Assembly: GCF_029051645.1 (NCBI RefSeq)
Contig: NZ_JAACFS010000001.1
Coordinates: 186,001-250,000, forward strand
DNA: 64,000 nucleotides
Direction of reading: 5' to 3'
Source of the DNA: Bradyrhizobium sp. CSA112
Lineage (GTDB): Bacteria; Pseudomonadota; Alphaproteobacteria; Rhizobiales; Xanthobacteraceae
A program made the position numbers and the translations under genes. Each line of letters starts with the position of its first letter. Within the stretch, counting starts at the first letter, position 1. The notes beneath the pieces were generated by a model that did not search any database, was not told the DNA's origin, and saw only the letters and a list, made by a program, of their open reading frames with translations. Positions 37,377 through 45,954 of this stretch are shown piece after piece.

Positions 37377-38981
37377 ATGTCAAAGGGACCAAAAAAGAAA
37401 TGCACCTTTACCGAGCGTGGTCGGCTGATTGCGCTGGCTGTCGCAGTGGGGCTGATGCTGGGCATGGCCGGACCTACCTCCGCACAGTTTTTTAATTTCG
37501 GCGGATATCAGCAGCGCCCGCAACCGCAACGCGGCGGGTGGTTTGGCAACGACCAACGCGGTGGCGGCTGGTTTGGCAACGATCAGCGCGGCGGTGGCGG
37601 CTGGTCTGGTAACGATCAGCGCGGCGGCGGCTGGTCTGGCAACGACACTTATGCGCCGTACCAGCAGCAGTACGCGCCGCCGCCTCGTTCGCAGGGGCGG
37701 CAAGCGCCCCCGGCGGTGCGTGAGGATTTTTCAAAGGCGCCGCCGCCCGAGAAGCGCAACACTGTACCCGAGCGCCACATTCTTGTGCTTGGTGACTCCA
37801 TGGCGGACTGGCTCGCCTATGGGCTTGAGGAGGTCTATGACGATCAGCCTGAGATAGGTGTGATCCGCAAGCACAAGACAGCCTCCGGCCTGATCAAGTA
37901 TCAGCCGAAGGGCAATCCAGCCGATTGGGCCGCCGCCGCCAAGGGCATTCTCGCTACCGAAAAAGCGGACGCCATTGTCGTCATGCTCGGACTTGACGAC
38001 CGCGTCGCAATCCGCGAGCCGGCAGCCGACAAATCGCAGAATAAATCGGAGGATAAGAAGGACGCCGACAAGAAGGACGCCAAAGCCAAGCCGGATGGCA
38101 AGCCTTCGGGCGAAAAGCCTGCGGCGAAGCCGGATGGTGCAACCAAGGCGGCGGATCCCGAACTGTCGCCGGACGATGCCGCTGACGACAGTGACGCGCG
38201 GCGGGTCACGGAATCGGAGAAGAGCGCGGGCTCGCCGAGCGGCCTCCATGAGTTTCGCGAGAAACGCTGGGTGGAACTCTACAGGGAAAAGATCGACGAG
38301 ATGATCGGTGTGCTCAAGTCCAAGGGTGTGCCGGTGCTGTGGGTGGGTCTGCCAGCCATACGCGGCCCTAAGGCGACCGCCGACACGGCGTTTCTGGATA
38401 CGCTCTATCGCGATGCGGCCGGCAAGGCGGGCATCACCTATGTCGATGTCTGGGACGGATTTGTCGATGAAGCCGGGCGCTTTTCACAGCAAGGTCCCGA
38501 TTTCGAAGGGCAGATCCGCCGGCTGCGCTCCTCCGATGGCGTGTACTTCACCAAGGCCGGCGCGCTTAAGCTCGCGCATTATGCCGAGCGCGAGATCAAC
38601 CGGCTGTTGGCTGCACGTTCTGGGCCAATCGTGCTGCCCAGCGAACCGGCAACGCCCGACGCCAGTGCACGGCCGGATCAGCCGGCGCCGCGTCCGCTGG
38701 CCGGGCCGATCGTTCCCTTGGGGCCCCCTTCTGTCGCCACGGAGCAGTTGCTCGGTGCTCCCGGGTCGCGGCCGGCGGCGATCGATGCGCAGGCAGCGCG
38801 GCTCTTGATCAAAGGCGAGGCTTTGACGGCACCCGCGGGTCGCGCCGACGATTTTGCCTGGCCGCGACGCGAAATAGGACGTGAAGGGACCAAGGGTGAG
38901 ACGCCGGTGGCGTCAACATCGCTCGATGCCAACGCACTGGCGCCGGCGGCTTCGCCAAAGCGGAAAAAGCATCGCCGCTAG
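37377..38981 (+). CDS. Exported DUF459 (SGNH-hydrolase-like) protein
   Basis: The 534-residue protein has an N-terminal signal/anchor (RLIALAVAVGLMLGMAGPTS) and a Gly/Trp/Asn/Asp tandem repeat, with GGWFGNDQRG-type units four times near residues 50-90. A DUF459 domain follows with SGNH block I (LVLGDSMADWLAYG) and block V-like SSDGVYFTKAGALKLAHY. A Lys/Asp-rich insertion separates them (DKSQNKSEDKKDADKKDAKA). The expected DxxH of block V reads DGVY, so the catalytic His may be replaced. A Pro/Ala-rich tail ends in PKRKKHRR. It probably acts in the periplasm on cell-surface polysaccharide or acyl groups. Confidence 0.82.
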   Translation: MSKGPKKKCTFTERGRLIALAVAVGLMLGMAGPTSAQFFNFGGYQQRPQPQRGGWFGNDQRGGGWFGNDQRGGGGWSGNDQRGGGWSGNDTYAPYQQQYAPPPRSQGRQAPPAVREDFSKAPPPEKRNTVPERHILVLGDSMADWLAYGLEEVYDDQPEIGVIRKHKTASGLIKYQPKGNPADWAAAAKGILATEKADAIVVMLGLDDRVAIREPAADKSQNKSEDKKDADKKDAKAKPDGKPSGEKPAAKPDGATKAADPELSPDDAADDSDARRVTESEKSAGSPSGLHEFREKRWVELYREKIDEMIGVLKSKGVPVLWVGLPAIRGPKATADTAFLDTLYRDAAGKAGITYVDVWDGFVDEAGRFSQQGPDFEGQIRRLRSSDGVYFTKAGALKLAHYAEREINRLLAARSGPIVLPSEPATPDASARPDQPAPRPLAGPIVPLGPPSVATEQLLGAPGSRPAAIDAQAARLLIKGEALTAPAGRADDFAWPRREIGREGTKGETPVASTSLDANALAPAASPKRKKHRR

Positions 38982-39006
38982 AGCCCCCCAATCGCCTTTT
39001 GCCGCC

Positions 39007-39355
39007 CTACTGCCGAAACTCGTTGGTCAGCCTGCCGATGCCGTCGATCGCAACCGTCACCGTGTTGACCGGCTCCTTCATGACGCCGATGCCGACCGAC
39101 GTGCCGCAGGCGATCAGATCGCCGGGCAGCAGCGTCATGTCGGTGCGAGATCTTGCTGACGAGCTGCTGCGCGCTGAAGATCATGTCTGATATCGGGTAG
39201 TTCTGACGCTCAGTGACGTTGAGAATCGTCCGCACGACAAGGCTTGCCGGATCGACGCCTGACGGTGATGACCGGACCACCGCTTCGCCCAAGACGAACG
39301 CGTCGAAAGTGGAGACCAGAGTCCGTTCTGGTTCATCCGAACCGAGAACCGCCAA
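39007..39355 (-). pseudogene. Fumarylacetoacetate-hydrolase family fragment with a frameshift
   Basis: From about 39355 the frame reads DPASLVVRTILN then ERQNYPISDMIFSAQQLVSK, the family's substrate-end segment. Near 39150 an extra base shifts the frame. The continuing frame reads MTLLPGDLIACGTSVGIGVM then TNEFRQ and stops at 39007. The N-terminal two-thirds are absent and the next gene begins at 39360. This is a decayed remnant of an acylpyruvase-type hydrolase. Confidence 0.82.
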
Positions 39356-39359
39356 GGCT

Positions 39360-40448
39360 CTACGTCACGGCGATTGGAGCACATCGCTGCGCGCCGGAAC
39401 CGTCCGCCCCGATGCTCTCTTTCAGTTTCTGATTGACGATCTGGACCGTACGGTCGATTTCGGCATTGGGTGCGCCAAGCTGATGCGAAATCAGCTTCAC
39501 CAGCAGGTCGACCCGTTCGATGGAAGGCGCGCCACCGGCGACCGCCCGGGCCGCCGACGAGGGCTTGAGAAGGCTTTCCGCCGCTTTGGCGTATTTCTCG
39601 AAAGGTACCTGATCCGTGGGATCGGCGCCCAGACGCTGGGCGATGGCATCGACATGGTGATAGATCGACTGCGAGAGGTTGATATCGCCGTGCACCGCGT
39701 CGCGGATCGATTGCGGCTCTTGCGGCGTGATGCAGCGGTAATTCCCGGTCAACAGCATCGACCATTTGGCGAGAGGGACGAACATCGAATCGAACACTTT
39801 GAGCTTCACCGGAACGTCCTGGCCATCCAGCTTCACCGCATCGATGTCGGCTTCCAGCTCCCGAAGCAGCAAGTTATGTTTCTCATCCGCAAATGGCGCG
39901 GCCTTGAAATTTGTTGGCAGCCCGACATGAAGAACATTCGCCGCCTCTTCCGGTGGACGGAAGGCTTGCGGATCAGGGGAGCACAGCGACACCAGGCCCG
40001 GCTCGAACCGTTTCCATACCGCGGCGTTGGTGTAGGCCTCCTCCAGTTCCATTTTCGCGAGGGCCGGGATCCGTTTGAGATAGGGCAAAGGCGGCATGTT
40101 CATGATCGAAAGACAAGGCAGTTTCGCGTCGGCGATTTTGATCATCAGAATCTGGATCGTGTGATTGGTGTATTGCGGTTCCTGCATCGCCAGACCAACC
40201 AGATCATAACGCGAAGGATCGACGTCGGCGGGCTCGACCGCGTCCAAGATGCCAGGCAGGTCGCGCGAGAAGATCGGCCGGTGGGCCGCCTCGTCGCGCA
40301 GCTTGATGCGAACTTCAGTGCCGTCGCGATTGATGAGTTCTGCCGTCTGCTTCCGGCAAACCAGGGTCACGTTGTGACCCGCCATCAAAAGCTTCGTCGC
40401 CAGCAACGAGCCATACGAGGCCCCAAGGATCAGAATGTTACGCGCCAT
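39360..40448 (-). CDS. Ketopantoate-reductase-like NAD(P)-binding protein
   Basis: The 362-residue protein starts MARNILILGASYGSLLATKL, the Rossmann dinucleotide-binding segment. It continues through a PanE/ApbA-like C-terminal domain (VPLAKWSMLLTGNYRCIT, LLVKLISHQLGAPNAEIDRT). The glycine pattern GASYGS differs from the usual GxGxxG, so the reaction is uncertain. GGGAGGG precedes the ATG at 40448. It lies beside a fumarylacetoacetase-family pseudogene and upstream of the oxalate locus. Confidence 0.72.
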   Translation of the reverse strand: MARNILILGASYGSLLATKLLMAGHNVTLVCRKQTAELINRDGTEVRIKLRDEAAHRPIFSRDLPGILDAVEPADVDPSRYDLVGLAMQEPQYTNHTIQILMIKIADAKLPCLSIMNMPPLPYLKRIPALAKMELEEAYTNAAVWKRFEPGLVSLCSPDPQAFRPPEEAANVLHVGLPTNFKAAPFADEKHNLLLRELEADIDAVKLDGQDVPVKLKVFDSMFVPLAKWSMLLTGNYRCITPQEPQSIRDAVHGDINLSQSIYHHVDAIAQRLGADPTDQVPFEKYAKAAESLLKPSSAARAVAGGAPSIERVDLLVKLISHQLGAPNAEIDRTVQIVNQKLKESIGADGSGAQRCAPIAVT

Positions 40449-40602
40449 GCGCCCTCCCACAGATGATGTTTTCCGGCGCCACTACTCCGGCGCAGATTTG
40501 CGAGCGCCTGCTTGCGACAGGAGTTAAGCCGAATAGCGCGGTGCGATACCGTCTTCCCTGGGAGTGCGACCCAAAAAATGCCGGCGCAGTTTGCAGCGAC
40601 CG

Positions 40603-41034
40603 TCAGGCCGACGCGGCCAGCTTGTAGGGCGTTGCTTCGTCGTCAAACGCGTTGAAGATGTCGCGAATGCTGATGACGCCGATCAGGCTGTAATTGTCGA
40701 TGACAGGCACGTGGCGGATGTGATGTTTGCTCATGAGGTGACGGACATGCTCGAGCGTATCCGTCGACGTGCAGGAGACGAGCTGCTGTACCGAAATGAA
40801 TTGCGAAACGCGCATATTCACGCCGGCCGCGCCGTGCTCGGCAATGGCGCGCACCACGTCGCGTTCCGTGAACATGCCGACGGCGGTGTTGCCTTCGGTG
40901 CGGACGACGTCCTTGACGACAAGCGCGCTGATATTGCTGGAGCGCATCAGTTGCGCGGCAATGGCGACGGTCTCGTTCATGCGGACCGTTGCGACACGGG
41001 GGGCTTTCTTGCGCAGGATATCTCCGACTTGCAT
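40603..41034 (-). CDS. Tandem CBS-domain protein
   Basis: The 143-residue protein consists of two CBS modules (VATVRMNETVAIAAQLMRSS, VGMFTERDVVRAIAEHG; then TSTDTLEHVRHLMSKHHIRH, LIGVISIRDIFNAF). Such stand-alone pairs bind adenosine nucleotides or NAD and report energy state. AGGAGG precedes the ATG at 41034. Its promoter overlaps an operator of the oxalate-locus type at 41070-41086, so it is probably induced with oxalate genes. The partner protein is unknown. Confidence 0.88.
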   Translation of the reverse strand: MQVGDILRKKAPRVATVRMNETVAIAAQLMRSSNISALVVKDVVRTEGNTAVGMFTERDVVRAIAEHGAAGVNMRVSQFISVQQLVSCTSTDTLEHVRHLMSKHHIRHVPVIDNYSLIGVISIRDIFNAFDDEATPYKLAASA

Positions 41035-41065
41035 GGCAACCTCCTTGGGGTGAATTACTACCTCA

Positions 41066-41094
41066 AGTCTGGTATACATAATGCCAATTGTCAA
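41066..41094 (-). promoter_or_regulatory. Promoter and operator (site A) of the CBS-domain gene
   Basis: On the minus strand a TTGACA (41094-41089) is followed after 17 bases by CAGACT (41071-41066). The 17-bp operator TGGTATACATAATGCCA (+ strand, 41070-41086) fills the space between them. A bound repressor would block polymerase. This is one of six sites sharing TGGYAT-N5-ATRCCA. Confidence 0.75.
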
Positions 41095-41104
41095 CATAAT
41101 TGGC
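41083..41104. promoter_or_regulatory. Second inverted repeat over the CBS-gene -35 box
   Basis: GCCAATT and AATTGGC form exact arms around eight bases that include part of the TTGACA. It overlaps site A by four bases. It could be a separate operator or a property of the AT-rich promoter. Confidence 0.4.
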
Positions 41105-41247
41105 GATGGAACTCTCTCGCGAAAGAGGAAGATAAATAGGCAGCATTACTGACGTTTTTGGAAAGTCATCCCAGTCAAAGAGTGGGTGGCGGTGCCCCGT
41201 ACAGAGATCTGAATGCGCTCAGGTATACCAGAGCCGCCGACGCGCAA

Positions 41248-41280
41248 AGAAAAACGCGCCCATCCCGGAGGATGAGCGCG
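41248..41280 (-). terminator. Intrinsic terminator after oxlT
   Basis: On the minus strand a stem of CGCGCTCATCC and GGATGGGCGCG (one mismatch, four-base loop) is followed by TTTTTC. It lies about 30 bases past the oxlT stop at 41309. Confidence 0.85.
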
Positions 41281-41308
41281 CATCTCCTAACAACCAGTCC
41301 GGTTCGGA

Positions 41309-42604
41309 TCAGGCGGCAAGCTGCGACTTGGCGACCACCATCTTACGCCAGGGCTTGAGCACAGCTATCGCCAGCAGCGAGGCCAGAATATTCGCACCGG
41401 CCGCGATGATGAACACCGAGTCCCAAGTGCCCGAAGACTGCTGCATGTAGTTCGCTACCGGCACCAGCAGCGCCGCGGTGCCCTTTGCCGTGTAGAGCAG
41501 GCCGGCATTGGTGGTCGCGAACTTCGCGCCGAAGGTGTCAGTGCAGGTCGACGGGAAGAGGGAATAAATCTCGCCCCAGGCGAAGAACACGAAGCCCGAC
41601 AGCAGCACGAACCACACCGGATCGTGGCCCAGCATGTAGAGGCCCCAGATGCCGATGCCTTCCATGCCGAACGCGATGAACATGGTGTTCTCGCGGCCAA
41701 TCATGTCGGAGATCCAGCCGAAGAAGGGACGGGTGAGGCCGTTGAGGACGCGATCGATGGTCGCCGCGAACGTCACTGCCGTCATCGTCACCGCCATCAG
41801 CGTGACCGGCACGCTGTCGACCTTCCAGTCGACGGCGATCGGCTTCAGATTGGCGGTCACCATCAATCCGCCGGCGCCGACGATCACGAACATGAAATAC
41901 ATCAACCAGAAGATCGGCTGCCGGATCACCTCGGTCGGCTGATAGTTGCGCCGGCTCTGGATCACGTTCGCGTTCTGCGTCACCGCAGGAACCTGTCCTG
42001 TCTTCGGTGCGAACATCAGGAAGGCGAGGATCACGATGATGATGCCTTGCCCGAGACCGAAATAGAGGAAGGTAGTCTGGAAGCCGGAGTCCTTGATCAT
42101 CGCCTGGATCGGCGCGACCGTCAGCGCCGAGCCTGCGCCGAATCCGGCGGCGGTGATGCCGGCGGCGAGGCCGCGCTTGTCCGGAAACCACTTCAGCGCG
42201 TTGCCGACGCAGGTGCCGTACACGCCACCGGCGCCGATGCCTGCGATGATCATGCCGAGATAGAAGCCGTTGAGGGTGGTCGCCTGGGCGTTGATGGCCC
42301 ATCCGATGGCGCAGAGGATGCCGCCGACGAGCACGACGATGCGCGGGCCGTATTTATCGACGAACCATCCCTCGACCGGCACCAGCCAGGTCTCGAACAG
42401 CACGAAGAGCGTGAATGCCCACTGGATCGAAGCACGATCCCATCCGAATTTTTTCTGGATGTCCGGGACGAAGAACGTCCAACCATATTGGTAGTTGGCA
42501 ATCATGACCATCGCGGCGACGCCGATGGCTAATTGGGTCCAGCGATACGCATCGCTGACTCGGGCCGCCGCGACGGGGGCTGCTCCGTGCACTGTGTCCG
42601 TCAT
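41309..42604 (-). CDS. oxlT: Oxalate/formate antiporter, MFS family
   Basis: The 431-residue transporter has about twelve membrane helices and the OxlT-type pattern of the oxalate:formate antiporter group (ANYQYGWTFFVPDIQKKFGW, FTLFVLFETWLVPVEGWFVD, GGVYGTCVGNALKWFPDKRG). It exchanges external oxalate for internal formate in Oxalobacter and relatives. GGAGG precedes the ATG at 42604. It has its own promoter with operator site B and its own terminator, so it is a single-gene unit inside the oxalate locus. The C-terminus is -KSQLAA. Confidence 0.92.
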   Translation of the reverse strand: MTDTVHGAAPVAAARVSDAYRWTQLAIGVAAMVMIANYQYGWTFFVPDIQKKFGWDRASIQWAFTLFVLFETWLVPVEGWFVDKYGPRIVVLVGGILCAIGWAINAQATTLNGFYLGMIIAGIGAGGVYGTCVGNALKWFPDKRGLAAGITAAGFGAGSALTVAPIQAMIKDSGFQTTFLYFGLGQGIIIVILAFLMFAPKTGQVPAVTQNANVIQSRRNYQPTEVIRQPIFWLMYFMFVIVGAGGLMVTANLKPIAVDWKVDSVPVTLMAVTMTAVTFAATIDRVLNGLTRPFFGWISDMIGRENTMFIAFGMEGIGIWGLYMLGHDPVWFVLLSGFVFFAWGEIYSLFPSTCTDTFGAKFATTNAGLLYTAKGTAALLVPVANYMQQSSGTWDSVFIIAAGANILASLLAIAVLKPWRKMVVAKSQLAA

Positions 42605-42652
42605 TTTTCCTCCAATGGGCTGTTCTATCGATAACCCCGACAGCTCTGTGGA

Positions 42653-42681
42653 AGTCTGGTATATGTTATGCCAGTAGACAA
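42653..42681 (-). promoter_or_regulatory. Promoter and operator (site B) of oxlT
   Basis: Minus-strand TTGTCT (42681-42676) and CAGACT (42658-42653) are separated by 17 bases. The operator TGGTATATGTTATGCCA lies at 42657-42673, the same layout as site A. The ATG is about 50 bases downstream. Confidence 0.75.
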
Positions 42682-42740
42682 GAGAAAATTTTGCGCAAGC
42701 CGTGAAAATTTCGAATTTCCACAGACGTGCTGCGAGCACA

Positions 42741-42769
42741 AAAAAGCCGCGCAGTCTGCGCGGCTTTTT
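42741..42769. terminator. Bidirectional intrinsic terminator after tctA
   Basis: GCCGCGCA and TGCGCGGC pair around GTC and are flanked by A and T runs on the two sides. It ends the tctCBA transcript and protects the oxlT promoter that starts 60 bases further on. Confidence 0.92.
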
Positions 42770-42805
42770 CTCCAGGAGCCTAACTAAGGTGTTGTTTCGC
42801 CGCTG

Positions 42806-44326
42806 TTAAGCGGCACGGCTGCCCGGGCCTGCGACCGTACCTCGCAAGCGGGTATAGCCTTCCTGGATGACCGACCAGAACAGTGCGATCAAGCCGAGGA
42901 TCATGATCGTGCTGACGAGCGGGTTGGAAAGGAATATGCCAAACGAACCCTGGGATCCCAGAAGCGACTGCCGGAAGGCCTCTTCCGCCTTGTCGCCGAG
43001 CACGATGGCCAGCACCAACGGGGCGAGGGGATAATTACACTTCTTGAGCAGATAGCCGATCGCGCCGAACACCAGCATCAGCATGACGTCAAACGTGCTG
43101 CTGTGGACGGAATAGGCGCCGATCGCGCACAGCACCAGGATAAGCGGCGCAATGATGCTGAAGGGCACGCGCAGGATTGCCGCGAAGATCGGCACGCAGG
43201 TCAGCACGACGATCAGGCCGACGAGATTGCCGAGATACATCGAGGCGATCAGGCCCCAGACGAATTCCTTCTGTTCGACAAACAGCATGGGTCCGGGTTG
43301 CAGACCCCAGATCAACAGGCCGCCCAGCAACACCGCTGCCGTCGGCGAGCCGGGCACGCCGAGCGAGAGCATCGGCAGCAAGGCCGCGGTGCCGGCGGCA
43401 TGCGCCGCGGTTTCCGGCGCGACCACACCTTCGATCTCGCCTTTGCCGAAGTTCTTGCCGTTCTTCGCCACGCGCTTGGCGATGCCGTAACTCATGAACG
43501 AGGCCGGAGTAGCACCCGCCGGCGTGATTCCCATCCAGCAGCCGATGAAGCATGAGCGCAACGAGGTCATCCAGTATTTCGGCAATTCCTTCCAGGTCTG
43601 CAGCACGACCCGCAAATCGATCTTGGCCTTGCCGCCGCGGAAGGCGAGCCCTTCCTCCATGGTCAGAAGGATTTCACCGATGCCGAACAGCCCGATCACG
43701 GCAATGAGGAAGTCGAAGCCGTTGAGCAGATGGGTGACGCCGAACGTCAGCCGCAACTGCCCGGTGATGGAATCAAGCCCGACAGCGGCGAGCGCAAAGC
43801 CGATCATCATCGCCGCAATGGTCTTGAACGGCGGCTCCTTGCTTAGGCCCACGAAGCTGCAGAATGCGAGGAAATACACCGCGAATTTTTCCGCCGGGCC
43901 AAATTGCAGCGCAAAGCTGGCGACCAGGGGAGCGACCAGCGTGATCATGATCACGGCGAACAGAGCGCCGACGAAGGATGAGGTGAAGGCGGCGGTCAGC
44001 GCTTCGCCGGCCTTGCCCTGCTGCGCCATCGGATAGCCGTCGAACGTCGTGGCTACCGACCACGGTTCTCCGGGTATGTTGAAGAGAATCGAGGTGATCG
44101 CGCCGCCGAACAGCGCACCCCAATAGATGCACGACAACATGATGATGGCCGACGTCGGCGACATGCTGAATGTCAGCGGCAGCAGGATGGCAACGCCGTT
44201 GGCGCCGCCCAGTCCCGGGAGCACGCCGATGATGACACCGAGCACGATGCCGAGAACCATCAGCATGATGTTGTACGGCTGCAGCGCGACCGCAAAGCCG
44301 TGAAACAGATTGACGAGTTCTTCCAT
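42806..44326 (-). CDS. tctA: Tripartite tricarboxylate transporter, large permease TctA
   Basis: The 506-residue membrane protein has about twelve helices and the TctA signature GVLPGLGGANGVAILLPLTF near residue 40, followed by YWGALFGGAITSILFNIPGE and a second PGxxG-type repeat (SLGVPGSPTAAVLLGGLLIW). TctA forms the transmembrane path of a sodium- or proton-driven importer for carboxylates. It lies 33 bases after tctB. Its setting inside an oxalate locus suggests a dicarboxylate such as oxalate as substrate, by inference. Confidence 0.93.
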   Translation of the reverse strand: MEELVNLFHGFAVALQPYNIMLMVLGIVLGVIIGVLPGLGGANGVAILLPLTFSMSPTSAIIMLSCIYWGALFGGAITSILFNIPGEPWSVATTFDGYPMAQQGKAGEALTAAFTSSFVGALFAVIMITLVAPLVASFALQFGPAEKFAVYFLAFCSFVGLSKEPPFKTIAAMMIGFALAAVGLDSITGQLRLTFGVTHLLNGFDFLIAVIGLFGIGEILLTMEEGLAFRGGKAKIDLRVVLQTWKELPKYWMTSLRSCFIGCWMGITPAGATPASFMSYGIAKRVAKNGKNFGKGEIEGVVAPETAAHAAGTAALLPMLSLGVPGSPTAAVLLGGLLIWGLQPGPMLFVEQKEFVWGLIASMYLGNLVGLIVVLTCVPIFAAILRVPFSIIAPLILVLCAIGAYSVHSSTFDVMLMLVFGAIGYLLKKCNYPLAPLVLAIVLGDKAEEAFRQSLLGSQGSFGIFLSNPLVSTIMILGLIALFWSVIQEGYTRLRGTVAGPGSRAA

Positions 44327-44359
44327 CCCGATAATCCAATCCTGACTGTGCGTCGTTGT

Positions 44360-44857
44360 TTACAGACCGAGCCACTCTTCGATCGGTCCCTTGGGAAGCG
44401 GGACCATGAACCAGCGCTCGAAAATGAAGTAGGTGACGATGGGCATACCGAACGCTACCGCCAGGACGATGATCCAGTTGTATTTGCCCAGCCATCGCAT
44501 GAACCATGCGATGAAGACGATCGAGGCGACGTAGAGGCCAATGAACGGCATGGAGCCGACGTAGATGGCCGTGGGAATAACGACGCTCAGAACCTGACGA
44601 AGCTGTCCCCATTCCGCGAACAGCCCGTCATTGTCTTCGCGCAGCCCGTGCCACAGATTGATCGCGCTGGAAGCGAGGATGAAGAGTCCGATATAGAACG
44701 GAAAGAACCCGGCGCGGGGTCCTTCGGGACCCCAGTTGATTCCTGCCTTGAGGCTGCCCAGGATCACGATCACTCCGAACAGAGCGATCGCCAGCGTGAC
44801 GCCTGCTTCCACGAGTTTGTGGGTCGGGCCGGTATTGCTCGAACTTCCTGTTGTCAT
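44360..44857 (-). CDS. tctB: Tripartite tricarboxylate transporter, small permease TctB
   Basis: The 165-residue protein has four predicted membrane helices (LAIALFGVIVILGSL, FFPFYIGLFILASSAINLW, LSVVIPTAIYVGSMPFIGLY, WIIVLAVAFGMPIVTYFIFE) and the GPRAGFFPF segment typical of TctB. It supports assembly or coupling of the TctA channel. The ATG at 44857 has ACGGAG upstream; a TTG at 44914 would add 19 low-complexity residues. It is the middle gene of tctCBA. Confidence 0.9.
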   Translation of the reverse strand: MTTGSSSNTGPTHKLVEAGVTLAIALFGVIVILGSLKAGINWGPEGPRAGFFPFYIGLFILASSAINLWHGLREDNDGLFAEWGQLRQVLSVVIPTAIYVGSMPFIGLYVASIVFIAWFMRWLGKYNWIIVLAVAFGMPIVTYFIFERWFMVPLPKGPIEEWLGL

Positions 44858-44943
44858 CGAAACTCCGTGCGGAATCGAGCCTGCGGTACCAGAGCCCGCC
44901 GTCTGCGTTGCCAATCCAGATTCAGTCGATCAATGCTTCTCGG

Positions 44944-45954
44944 TCAGTTTCCCGACGCGAGGAAACCGGCGTCTTTCATCAAGGCCTGGTGACGCTTTTC
45001 CTCGACCTCGAGCCACTTGGCGTAGTCGGCGCCGGTCAGGAAGGTCGTGTTGAACGCGCCGCTTTTCATGAATTCCTGCCACTCCGGAGTGGCGCGAACC
45101 TTCTTGAACAGCTCGATGTAGTATTCGACCTGATCCTTGGTGGCCCTGGGCGACATGAAGATGCCGCGCAGCATCAGGTATTCCATGTCGAGACCTTCCG
45201 ACTTGCAGGTCGGAATGTCCTTCCAGGCCTTGCCGTCGGCGATCGGCTCGTCGTAGGCCATGCGCTGTGCGTCGAACACGCAGAGCGGGCGCAGCTTGCC
45301 GCCACGCCATTGCGCGACCGCCTCGATCGGATTGTTGACGGTCGAATCGACGTGATTGCCGACGAGCTGAACGGCGACTTCTCCGCCGCCCTTGTACGGG
45401 ATGTAGGTGAAGCGGGCGCCGGTGGCCTTTTCGACGGCAACCGTAATGATCTGGTCTTCCTGTTTCGAACCGGTGCCGCCCATCTTGATGGTGCCGGCGG
45501 GAGCGGCCTTTACCGCATCGACGTAGTCCTTCACCGTCTTGTACGGCTTGTCGGCATTCACCCAGAGCACGAATTCGTCGAGCGCCAGCATGGCGACCGG
45601 CGTGAGGTCTTTCCAGTTGAACGGAATTCCGGTGGCGAGGGGGGTGGTGAAGAGGTTGGAGAGCGTGATGATGATCTTGTGCGGATTGCCGGCCGATCCC
45701 TTGACGTCGAGGAAACCTTCGCCGCCGGCGCCGCCCGACTTGTTGATGACAACCAGCGGCTGCTTCATCAGATTGTGCTTGGTGACGATGCCCTGGATGG
45801 TGCGCGCCATTTGGTCGGCGCCGCCGCCGGTGCCGGCGGGAATGATGAATTCAACGGGGCGCACCGGCTCCCATGCGGCAGTCGCGGGAGCTACGATTCC
45901 GCTGGCGCACAATGCAGCAATCGTCCCGAACGCAAGATATGCAGAACGCTTCAT
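44944..45954 (-). CDS. tctC: Tripartite tricarboxylate transporter, periplasmic binding protein TctC
   Basis: The 336-residue protein has a signal peptide (residues 1-27, cleavage at ATAAW). The Bug-family fold follows: VRPVEFIIPAGTGGGADQMA, INKSGGAGGEGFLDV and FTYIPYKGGGEVAVQLVGNH, which form the carboxylate-binding loops. It captures the ligand in the periplasm for TctAB. GGGAG precedes the ATG. A promoter-like site C lies 355 bases upstream, leaving a long leader that contains a 19-bp tandem repeat. Confidence 0.92.
   Translation of the reverse strand: MKRSAYLAFGTIAALCASGIVAPATAAWEPVRPVEFIIPAGTGGGADQMARTIQGIVTKHNLMKQPLVVINKSGGAGGEGFLDVKGSAGNPHKIIITLSNLFTTPLATGIPFNWKDLTPVAMLALDEFVLWVNADKPYKTVKDYVDAVKAAPAGTIKMGGTGSKQEDQIITVAVEKATGARFTYIPYKGGGEVAVQLVGNHVDSTVNNPIEAVAQWRGGKLRPLCVFDAQRMAYDEPIADGKAWKDIPTCKSEGLDMEYLMLRGIFMSPRATKDQVEYYIELFKKVRATPEWQEFMKSGAFNTTFLTGADYAKWLEVEEKRHQALMKDAGFLASGN

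Noticed and set aside
41217..41232. A GGTATACC palindrome that resembles half of the oxalate operator
   Set aside because: Only one arm fits TGGYAT and the other arm is missing. It lies downstream of oxlT, past the last gene of the unit, so I do not count it as a seventh site.
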